Of a stretch of 64,000 bases of DNA, positions 8,831 to 15,027 are shown one piece after another. The notes under the pieces are model-generated. The model was not told the DNA's origin and made no database searches. It was given only the letters and a program-made list of their open reading frames with translations. Origin of the DNA: Paraburkholderia fungorum (GTDB taxonomy: Bacteria; Pseudomonadota; Gammaproteobacteria; Burkholderiales; Burkholderiaceae); the NCBI RefSeq assembly GCF_900099835.1, contig NZ_FNKP01000001.1:3038001-3102000 (forward strand), written 5' to 3'. Positions within the stretch are counted from its first letter, which is position 1. The number at the start of each line of letters is the position of its first letter. The translations under genes and the position numbers were made by a program.

Positions 8831-9985
8831 TCAGTCGAGACTCGACAACGCCGGTGCGACACTCGTCACGCTAAGCGGCATCACGCGCAGTCCGCGCGCC
8901 AGATGACTCTGCAAGAGCCGATACGTCGATAGTTCGAACGGCCCCGCGATACTCGTCGCGTGCAACTCGGTCGCCTGATCCAGCGACGACGCGTGCCCCA
9001 CGTACCGCCAACGGTCGACGACATGGAAAGTCCGTGCCTGCGACGCCTCCTCTCGCTCCTCGAAAACGATCGGTCCCTGGAACGGCCACGGCGCATCGGT
9101 GGGATCGCTCTTGGCGACACGCGGCACCCGGTTATGGCCAGGACGCAACGTCGCGATCCACTGCGCCTCGACCAGCATCGCGCCCAATTCGCCACCGGTC
9201 GCACGCCACTCGACCCGCCGCACCTGCTGCGCCAGCCGGATGTCCTTCGACGAACGCCGCTCGCCGGTCAGATGCGAACGCAGCCGCTGCCGCACGCGCA
9301 CACTTCGCCCGACATACAGCGGCGCGTCCTCCTCGCCATAAAACGCATAGACGCCGCAGCCGGCCGGCGCGGTGTCGAGCAGATCTTCCGTGATATCGCC
9401 GGCAAGCCGGTAACGCCGTGTGGTGCGCTCGATTTGCGCGCGCAGCACGTCGATCGGCACAAGGCCATGCAGACGTTGCCAGAATTGCCAGATCAGATCG
9501 GCGTCGGCCAGTGCGCGGTGACGGTCAGACGGCACGAGCGCATGACGCTCCATCAGCGCGTCCAGTCCGTGACGTTTTTCAGCAGGAAACAGCGCACGCG
9601 ACAGACGTACGGTGCAGAGCACGTCAGGATCGAACGCGATCCCGGCGCGGCGAAATTCGCCACGCAGAAAACCCCGGTCGAAGCTGGCGTTGTGCGCAAT
9701 GAACAGCTTGCCGTTCAGTCGCTCGAACAGTGCGGGCGCGATGGCCTCGAACGTGGGCGCGCCGCGCACCATTGCATTCGTGATGCCGGTGAGTTGCTGG
9801 ATGAACGACGGGATGGGCTGCTGCGGGTCGACCAGGCTACTCCAGCGCGACACACCGGCCGGCCCTACTTCGACGACACCGACTTCGGTGATGCGATGCT
9901 CGCTGGTGGAACCGCCAGTGGTTTCGAGATCGACGAAGACAATAGGTACATCCAGGGCCGGTTCCGGCAAAAGCTGTTCAGACAT
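8831..9985 (-). CDS. DEDDh 3'-5' exonuclease fused to a GIY-YIG (UvrC/Cho-like) nuclease domain
   Basis: 384 residues. Residues 14-170 form a DnaQ-like exonuclease with Asp19 and Glu21 (FVDLETTG), Asp103 (HNASFD) and the HxAxxD site His156/Asp161. After a linker, residues 208-290 carry a GIY-YIG domain (GVY at 211-213, YVG at 224-226, then VRQRLRSHL) like UvrC and Cho. The C-terminal 90 residues have no assigned fold. Fused proteins of this layout are known in many bacteria (for example M. tuberculosis Rv2191) and are thought to take part in DNA repair; the exact role is not established. All catalytic residues are present. No operon partner is seen. Confidence 0.85.
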   Translation of the reverse strand: MSEQLLPEPALDVPIVFVDLETTGGSTSEHRITEVGVVEVGPAGVSRWSSLVDPQQPIPSFIQQLTGITNAMVRGAPTFEAIAPALFERLNGKLFIAHNASFDRGFLRGEFRRAGIAFDPDVLCTVRLSRALFPAEKRHGLDALMERHALVPSDRHRALADADLIWQFWQRLHGLVPIDVLRAQIERTTRRYRLAGDITEDLLDTAPAGCGVYAFYGEEDAPLYVGRSVRVRQRLRSHLTGERRSSKDIRLAQQVRRVEWRATGGELGAMLVEAQWIATLRPGHNRVPRVAKSDPTDAPWPFQGPIVFEEREEASQARTFHVVDRWRYVGHASSLDQATELHATSIAGPFELSTYRLLQSHLARGLRVMPLSVTSVAPALSSLD

Positions 9986-10282
9986 GAAAGGGATACTTTA
10001 GACGCGTGACTTGGCAGCAAGTATGCACCAGTTGGCCACGGCTTACCCGGATTACATAGCTCTGAGCGGTGAGATTGATGCACGAAACCGGTATTGGCGG
10101 GCGACTCACCGTTCGCCAGTTAATCGGGGTTTATTATCTTTTGACGCAGGCGGATAAAATCTGGACACAATCGGCTTGTGCGATTTATTTTTCAACCAAA
10201 GAACTTCAGGTTGGATAATTACGCAAACCACTTTTAACGAAAGCCTGCTGAAAAAAACCTTCGCCTCGTAGAAATAGCCTCC
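9986..10282. other. Intergenic region, AT-rich
   Basis: No gene, RNA or repeat could be supported. It marks the left end of an AT-rich pocket reaching the porin gene. Confidence 0.5.
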
Positions 10283-10529
10283 TCACACCCTGCTCGTACC
10301 CCACCCGCGTGCGGCTTCGCGCTTTGACAGCGGCTGAATATTCGCTGCCTGCTTGCTCTTGGAACTGGCCCTGAGGTCGAAGGAAACGCGCTGGCTTTCC
10401 TTCCGCGATTTAACGCTTTCTGCCCGAATTCCCGAGAAGTGCGCGAACAGGTCGTCGTCGCCCCGAATCGGAGGCAATGAAGCCAAAGTCCTTAGCATCG
10501 TTGCACTACTTGACGATAACCGGTTCCAT
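10283..10529 (-). pseudogene. Decayed cold-shock protein gene (csp)
   Basis: Reading leftward from ATG at 10529 gives MEPVIVK, an in-frame TAG at 10508-10506 where the family has Trp, then CNDAKDFGFIASDSG. This is clearly the first half of a CspA-type protein (family: KWFNDAKGFGFI). About one extra base near 10460 shifts the frame, after which DLFAHFSGI...QRVSFDL...QAANIQPL continues the cold-shock domain to the stop at 10283. Another open frame (start 10603) joins unrelated N-terminal codons to this second half and probably has no meaning. With both a nonsense codon and a frameshift the gene is taken as non-functional. A GGAA-like ribosome binding site is still visible. Confidence 0.8.
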
Positions 10530-10959
10530 TTCCAATTATCCCTTGATGATCTATCAAAATCGGGGGCGTCATCAGGCCAGATAATTCTTTTGCTTTGCTT
10601 CATGATCTATGGAGACTCGACGGTTTAAACACACCGGAATGGGCAACTAAAACTTTGCTTCACCATTATATGGAGATCCGATAATCTCCTTCAACTGAAT
10701 TTCAATCTTCACGTAGCAGACTTGATGCCAATGCAATGCGAATCGCACCCTAAAATAATATTAACTAACTGGCGAATACCACTCAGGTCATTGTTACTTG
10801 AATTGCTTTAGTTCACGCCGAGTGACGGAAATAATTTCGGCCATCCCAATAAAATGTAACAAAATATGTTTTTAGTAAGTGTTTTTCCGACTGGTGACGC
10901 CGCATTCACGTCGGCATGATTGGAAGCGTAATGGTAGTAACGAGTATGAGGAGATTGCC
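10530..10959. other. AT-rich intergenic region
   Basis: 430 bp with low GC. It contains a GGAGAT/ATCTCC hairpin near 10672-10689 and several TAATA-rich tracts that could serve as a promoter for the 82-aa ORF, but no clear hexamer pair was identified. Confidence 0.4.
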
Positions 10960-11208
10960 ATGCTGCTTACCGAAATTCGCCGCCTCGTCACCTGGCTCAC
11001 TCAATCGCACACGAAGACGGCTGCCTCCAGCGCTTCGTCAACGGCGGAAACATCGTCTGCTTTCGAATTCGATCCGATGTGGCACGGGGATCATTGGAAA
11101 AACCTGCTGTCGTCGCCAATGGACGCGCGTCGCTACGTGATGGAAGACTGGAGCCTCCCCGCATCGGAAGACTGGACCGATGTCGACGGCACAGCGCCCG
11201 CGCACTGA
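10960..11208 (+). CDS. Small hypothetical protein (82 aa)
   Basis: The frame is open from 10879, but ATG at 10960 has a GAGGAG ribosome binding site at good spacing, giving an 82-residue product. It has an amphipathic N-terminus (MLLTEIRRLVTWL), a Ser/Thr/Ala-rich linker, and a C-terminal acidic and aromatic part (FDPMWHGDHWKNLL, MEDWSLP). No signal peptide or known domain is recognised. It lies inside the AT-rich pocket next to a predicted small RNA on the other strand. Function is unknown. Confidence 0.5.
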   Translation: MLLTEIRRLVTWLTQSHTKTAASSASSTAETSSAFEFDPMWHGDHWKNLLSSPMDARRYVMEDWSLPASEDWTDVDGTAPAH

Positions 11209-11236
11209 CGTTCGTCACTAACGCCGAAAATGGACC

Positions 11237-11319
11237 AAAAAAAGCGCGACGATGAAGTCGCGCTGACAAAGGTTTGGAGATCTTTTTCGTCAACGAAAAA
11301 GTCTGCTTCGAAAAGCAGA
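11237..11319 (-). ncRNA. Predicted small RNA with terminal rho-independent terminator
   Basis: Read leftward, a -10 box (TATACT) is followed about 7 nt later by three stems. The first is TCTGCTT/AAGCAGA (11302-11319), so the transcript would begin at its 5' stem. The second is CTTTTTCGT/ACGAAAAAG (11282-11301). After a single-stranded spacer containing ATCTCCAAACC comes the third, AGCGCGAC/GTCGCGCT (11243-11264), which is followed by a run of seven T. The predicted length is about 83 nt. No coding frame with a start signal fits. The spacer could pair with GGAG-type ribosome binding sites, which suggests a trans-acting regulator; that is inference. No sequence match to a named RNA family was recognised. 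Confidence 0.55.
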
Positions 11320-11325
11320 ACTTTC

Positions 11326-11331
11326 AGTATA
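11326..11331 (-). promoter_or_regulatory. -10 element of the predicted small RNA
   Basis: TATACT on the minus strand, 6-7 nt before the first stem of the predicted RNA. No good -35 hexamer lies at 16-18 bp, so the promoter would be weak or activator-dependent. Confidence 0.4.
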
Positions 11332-11733
11332 GCCGCCCGACGAATTTCCATTATTCACACAATTAACAAGCATCTATTGCAGCATTAACAACAATCGCCT
11401 TTTTGATTTAATTGCGTTGCTTTTTCGCATCGGTTAGTGTCGCAAATGAGCAACGCGCCTCAAATCTCCTCTGCTTTTCTTTCCTTCAAAATCGCTGCAC
11501 GCCTTTATTTATAAGGGCCGCGCGGATTTTATCCATAATTTCCAATCACGTAATACTTTATTGCGGAAATCGGAATGCCCGTTTCGCGGAGTGTCTCTTT
11601 ACACTCTGCTTAACCGGAAACCGACGCGCTTACTGATCGGCGCGATTCAAATACGAGTCCATCTCTCGCGAGCACCCGCCTCAAGGTTTCCCAAAGCCAG
11701 GTTCAGTATCTCTATCGTTCTCGGAGTTACGAA
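11332..11733. other. Long leader/promoter region of the porin gene
   Basis: 400 bp of AT-rich sequence without a gene. It holds a near-perfect dyad at 11586-11609 (arms GCGGAGTGT and ACACTCTGC, 6-bp spacer) about 125 bp before the porin start, a plausible regulator site. Porin genes often have long regulated leaders. Confidence 0.5.
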
Positions 11734-12882
11734 ATGAAGAAGACACTCATGGTCGCGGCCCTTGCGGGCGTTTTTGCATCCGCTGCGCAGGCTCAAAGCA
11801 GCGTGACGTTATACGGCCTGATCGACGCCGGCATCACTTACACAAATAATCAGCAAGGCCACAGCAACTGGCAGATGACCAGCGGCCAGGTCAACGGCAG
11901 CCGGTTCGGTCTGCGTGGTTCTGAAGATCTGGGCGGCGGCCTGAAGGCGATTTTCACGTTGGAAAACGGCTTCAGCATCGCTAACGGCACCCTCGGGCAA
12001 AACGGTCGCCTGTTCGGGCGGCAAGCGTTTGTCGGGCTGTCGAGTTCCGATTTCGGCTCTGTGACCCTCGGTCGCCAATATGACAGCATGGTCGACTACG
12101 TCGGCCCGCTGACGCTGACAGGCACCCAGTACGGCGGCACGCAGTTCGCGCACCCGTTCGACAACGACAACCTGAACAACTCGTTCCGCATCAATAACTC
12201 GGTCAAATATCAGAGCGCCAACTATGGCGGCCTCCAGTTCGGCGCGTTGTACGGCTTCTCGAATCAGGCCGACGGCTTTGCCAACAACCGCGCGTACAGT
12301 GCGGGCGTGTCGTACAACTGGGGCGGCCTGAACCTCGCCGGCGCTTACATGCAACTGAACAGCAACGGCGCCGCCAGCGCCGCAGCGGCGTTCAACTCGG
12401 GTGGTGCGGTCAACGGCGACAACACGTTCTTCGCCGGCCGCCAGCAAACGTGGGGCGCGGGCGCGAACTACGCGATTGGGCCGGCTACTCTCGGCCTCGT
12501 CTATTCGCAGACGAACCTGGGCAGCCTCGTAGGCATCGGCGCGGGGGCGTCGGGTGAATCGGGCGGGATTGGCTTTCCCAGCAACAGCGCGCGCTTCCAG
12601 AATTTTGAAGCCAACGCGCGCTACTCTTTGACGCCAGCGGTCAGCATCGCGGGCGCCTACACCTACACCCGCGGAAGCCTGGCCGGCACGAGTCCGCACT
12701 GGAACCAGTTCAATCTGCAAACGGCCTACGCGCTGTCCAAGCGGACGGACGTGTATCTGCAAGGCGTCTATCAGCAAACCAACGAGGGCGCGATTGTCGA
12801 CGCCAATATCAATGGCCTCGGCTCCGCGTCGAGCAGCAACAAACAGATTGCCGTGACTGCAGGTCTGCGTCACCGCTTCTAA
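11734..12882 (+). CDS. Outer membrane porin, OmpC/Gram-negative general porin family
   Basis: 382 residues. The signal peptide MKKTLMVAALAGVFASAAQA ends at residue 20 and is followed by QSSVTLYGLIDAG, the first beta strand typical of Burkholderia porins. The motifs NGSRFGLRGSEDLGGGLKA and GRQAFVGLSS are also family hallmarks. The chain ends in GLRHRF with the terminal Phe needed for outer membrane assembly. It should form a 16-stranded trimeric pore for small hydrophilic solutes. A CGGAG ribosome binding site precedes the ATG. The gene is monocistronic, with a long AT-rich leader containing a dyad and a strong terminator behind it. Substrate preference cannot be read from the sequence. Confidence 0.95.
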   Translation: MKKTLMVAALAGVFASAAQAQSSVTLYGLIDAGITYTNNQQGHSNWQMTSGQVNGSRFGLRGSEDLGGGLKAIFTLENGFSIANGTLGQNGRLFGRQAFVGLSSSDFGSVTLGRQYDSMVDYVGPLTLTGTQYGGTQFAHPFDNDNLNNSFRINNSVKYQSANYGGLQFGALYGFSNQADGFANNRAYSAGVSYNWGGLNLAGAYMQLNSNGAASAAAAFNSGGAVNGDNTFFAGRQQTWGAGANYAIGPATLGLVYSQTNLGSLVGIGAGASGESGGIGFPSNSARFQNFEANARYSLTPAVSIAGAYTYTRGSLAGTSPHWNQFNLQTAYALSKRTDVYLQGVYQQTNEGAIVDANINGLGSASSSNKQIAVTAGLRHRF

Positions 12883-12910
12883 AAACCCGCGAGACAACTC
12901 GCCGGGTCGA

Positions 12911-12935
12911 AGGCGCCGTCCGCGGCGCCTTTTTT
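12911..12935 (+). terminator. Rho-independent terminator of the porin gene
   Basis: GGCGCCG/CGGCGCC stem with a TCCG loop and six T, 28 bp after the stop codon. Confidence 0.9.
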
Positions 12936-12970
12936 AATGTCGCGTCGCACAATTCGAGGAGGAGACAAAG

Positions 12971-13288
12971 ATGAACCGGCTGTCAGACGTCGAATGGGCG
13001 TGCATTCAACACCTGTTTTCGCAACCGGGCGCGCAAAAGGCCACCGGCCGACCGGCCGCCGACTCGCGCGCTGTCATCGATGCCATTCTGTGGATCGAGC
13101 GTACCGGCGAGCGCTGGATGTACCTGCCCACGCACTTTCCGCCGCAGCAGACCTGCTATGCGAGGTATTTGACCTGGAAGCGCAATGGCGTGCTGGAGCA
13201 GGTGCGCGCGCTGTTGGCGGAATCACCGGCAGGCGCTGGAGAGCACCCTGCTCTGCGCGAAGAATCCGACCTGATCGAGACGGTTTGA
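12971..13288 (+). CDS. Solitary DUF4096 (IS5-type transposase N-terminal) protein
   Basis: 105 residues matching the DUF4096 region that begins IS5/IS1031-type transposases: LSDVEWACIQHLF, then RAVIDAILWIERTGERWMYLP (read here in overlapping pieces) and an aromatic turn before YARYLTWKRNGVLEQV. The DDE catalytic domain that should follow is absent; the frame stops 34 residues later. A GGAGGAGAC ribosome binding site precedes the ATG at 12971. No inverted repeats or target duplications are seen around it. It may be an IS relic or a domesticated DNA-binding protein; the clean start and stop keep the second option open. Confidence 0.75.
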   Translation: MNRLSDVEWACIQHLFSQPGAQKATGRPAADSRAVIDAILWIERTGERWMYLPTHFPPQQTCYARYLTWKRNGVLEQVRALLAESPAGAGEHPALREESDLIETV

Positions 13289-13343
13289 TTGGCGTGGTTT
13301 TTTGTGTTTTTCCCGCTCGATACGCTCGATGCGCGGACGCCCT

Positions 13344-13913
13344 TCAGCCGCCCGGATCAGGCGGCGGATATTTGACGTCGATGATATCGATCGGCTGCGG
13401 GCCGGCCGGCGTGTACAACGTCACAGTGTCGCCGACCTTTGCTTTTAGCAGCGCGCGCGCAATCGGCGAAATCCAGCTCACGTAGCCAATATCCAGATCG
13501 ACCTCGTCGACACCGACGATCGTCACCGTACGGTCCTCGCCGTCTTCGGTCGAATAGTCGACGGTCGCGCCAAAGAAAACCTGATCGATATTCTCCTGTT
13601 TGCTGCTGTCGACAATCTCGGCAAGGTCGAGCCGCTTGGTCAGAAAGCGGATTCGCCGGTCAATTTCGCGCAAACGGCGTTTGCCATAGATGTAATCGCC
13701 GTTTTCCGAGCGGTCGCCGTTCGACGCCGCCCACGACACGAGCCTCACCACTTCCGGCCGCTCGACGTCGATCAGATGCAACAGCTCATCACGCATGCGC
13801 CGATAGCCGGCCGGCGTGATGTAGTTCTTGGTACCCGCAGGGATTTCCGGCTGGGCGACGTCGAGATCGTCGTCATTCTCTTCACTCGACTCTTTGACAA
13901 AGGCCTTGTTCAT
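13344..13913 (-). CDS. greB: Transcription elongation factor GreB
   Basis: 189 residues, slightly longer than the E. coli protein because of an acidic N-terminal extension (SSEENDDDLD). The GreA/GreB coiled coil follows (ITPAGYRRMRDELLHL ... NGDRSENGDYIYGKRRLREIDRRI) with the acidic tip that reaches into the RNA polymerase channel. The C-terminal FKBP-like domain includes ISPIARALLKAKVGDTV. It rescues backtracked RNA polymerase by stimulating transcript cleavage. The DYIYGKRRLREIDRRI form is typical of GreB rather than GreA. It sits downstream of the convergent DUF4096 gene and divergent from the tRNA-Arg pair. Confidence 0.93.
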   Translation of the reverse strand: MNKAFVKESSEENDDDLDVAQPEIPAGTKNYITPAGYRRMRDELLHLIDVERPEVVRLVSWAASNGDRSENGDYIYGKRRLREIDRRIRFLTKRLDLAEIVDSSKQENIDQVFFGATVDYSTEDGEDRTVTIVGVDEVDLDIGYVSWISPIARALLKAKVGDTVTLYTPAGPQPIDIIDVKYPPPDPGG

Positions 13914-14010
13914 GATGATCCAGATGGTGCTGATGGTGCATTGACAGCGGCAAACGACTGCCTATCAAGGGTACACGATCAGGGCCTTGAGACAAATCGC
14001 AGTTACAGGC

Positions 14011-14048
14011 TTCCATTTTCCAAAACCATTGGCTATAATCTCGTTTCT
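14011..14048 (+). promoter_or_regulatory. Promoter of the tRNA-Arg pair
   Basis: TATAAT at 14034-14039 with a weak -35 (TTCCAT) 17 bp upstream. The following CTCGTTTCT matches the tRNA-Thr promoter exactly. Confidence 0.65.
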
Positions 14049-14052
14049 GTGT

Positions 14053-14129
14053 GCGGCTGTAGCTCAGTTGGATAGAGTACTTGGCTACGAACCAAGGGGT
14101 CGTGGGTTCGAATCCTGCCAGCCGCACCA
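14053..14129 (+). tRNA. tRNA-Arg (anticodon ACG), copy 1
   Basis: A 77-nt cloverleaf with acceptor GCGGCTG/CAGCCGC, anticodon stem CTTGG/CCAAG with loop CTACGAA (ACG, read as ICG after modification), T-arm GGTTCGAATC and an encoded CCA end. Confidence 0.97.
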
Positions 14130-14207
14130 ACTAATTTGAGGGTTTTCTTCCAGAAAGTCCTCGGCATCACCCAAGTTTCATTGCAGTAATGCATTACCGT
14201 TTTGCGT

Positions 14208-14284
14208 GCGGCTGTAGCTCAGTTGGATAGAGTACTTGGCTACGAACCAAGGGGTCGTGGGTTCGAATCCTGCCAGCCGCACCA
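14208..14284 (+). tRNA. tRNA-Arg (anticodon ACG), copy 2
   Basis: Identical over all 77 nt to the copy 78 bp upstream and probably on the same transcript, since only the second copy is followed by a terminator. Confidence 0.97.
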
Positions 14285-14290
14285 CCTATG

Positions 14291-14325
14291 AAGGGCCTTC
14301 CGATCGGAAGGCCCTTTGTTTTTTG
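14291..14325 (+). terminator. Terminator of the tRNA-Arg pair
   Basis: AAGGGCCTTCCGAT and ATCGGAAGGCCCTT arms followed by TGTTTTTTG. Confidence 0.9.
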
Positions 14326-14400
14326 TTCGACGCTTTTGCGCATGCCATTAGCAGAGGAAGCGCGTTGCCCTATCGCGCTCACTGGCGATTCCGGGCACCG

Positions 14401-14889
14401 TTACCGTGGCGGTGATTGAATATCACCAATCTGCCCATCGGGGTTCGGAACGTCTTCGACCGAACCGTACGGCAACGGCTCGCCGATCCGATGAACCCGG
14501 TCGCCCGCCAACGCTTGCGGCTCGCGAAACACCTCTTCCACGCTCGCGCCAAACCGGCTTGCGACAAACGCCCTGAGCAAAGCCACACGCAGCGAGTCAC
14601 CGCGACCTTCTGCCGTCCGATGACTGCTCTCAAACGTCGCCACGCAATATGCCGCGTCGGCTTCGGTCCGCTCGTGCATTTCCAGTCGCTGGGCGCGCTC
14701 CAGCACCGCGCCGGCCGCCTCCCATGACGTGGACGGCGTGAACCTTCCATCCCATGGACGACCTCGGTCATTGCCGCGAATCGCGACAGTTTCGCCACTG
14801 TCGGTGAAATAGATTTCGCGCACGAAGTCGTGCAGGCTGCGGGCGACCCAATAATCGAGCGCCATGTCATCGAGGTCGGCTACGTTCAT
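14401..14889 (-). CDS. Phage NinX-like (DUF2591) protein
   Basis: 162 residues. The layout fits the DUF2591/NinX family: an N-terminal LDDMALDYWVARS segment, then FTPSTSWEAAGAVLER, which matches the family's S-T-S-W region, and a later ALLRAFVASRFGASVEE helix. NinX is a small protein of unknown function in the nin region of lambdoid phages, and homologues are scattered in Burkholderia chromosomes. An AGGAGAA ribosome binding site precedes the ATG. It lies between the tRNA-Arg pair and the spoT terminator with no other phage gene nearby, so it may be a remnant of integration at the tRNA. Confidence 0.6.
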   Translation of the reverse strand: MNVADLDDMALDYWVARSLHDFVREIYFTDSGETVAIRGNDRGRPWDGRFTPSTSWEAAGAVLERAQRLEMHERTEADAAYCVATFESSHRTAEGRGDSLRVALLRAFVASRFGASVEEVFREPQALAGDRVHRIGEPLPYGSVEDVPNPDGQIGDIQSPPR

Positions 14890-14981
14890 ACGCGTTCTCC
14901 TGGAAATTTCAGGTGAGACCCGCTTGCAACCGGAGCGTTCAGATCAGAGAAAAGCTGCGCGCTGGAAAAAACGAAGGAAAA

Positions 14982-15019
14982 AAAATCCGGGCACGCTAAA
15001 ACGAGCCCGGATTTTTATC
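14982..15019 (-). terminator. Bidirectional terminator after spoT
   Basis: AAATCCGGGC/GCCCGGATTT stem with an A-run on one side and T residues on the other. It ends the leftward spoT transcript 13 bp after the stop codon. Confidence 0.88.
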
Positions 15020-15027
15020 TCGGACGA

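Noticed and set aside
10353..10628. 91-codon plus-strand ORF over the csp remnant
   Set aside because: Antisense to the recognisable cold-shock coding sequence, with no start signal.
11133..11351. 72-codon minus-strand ORF over the small-RNA candidate
   Set aside because: Runs through a rho-independent terminator and has no ribosome binding site.
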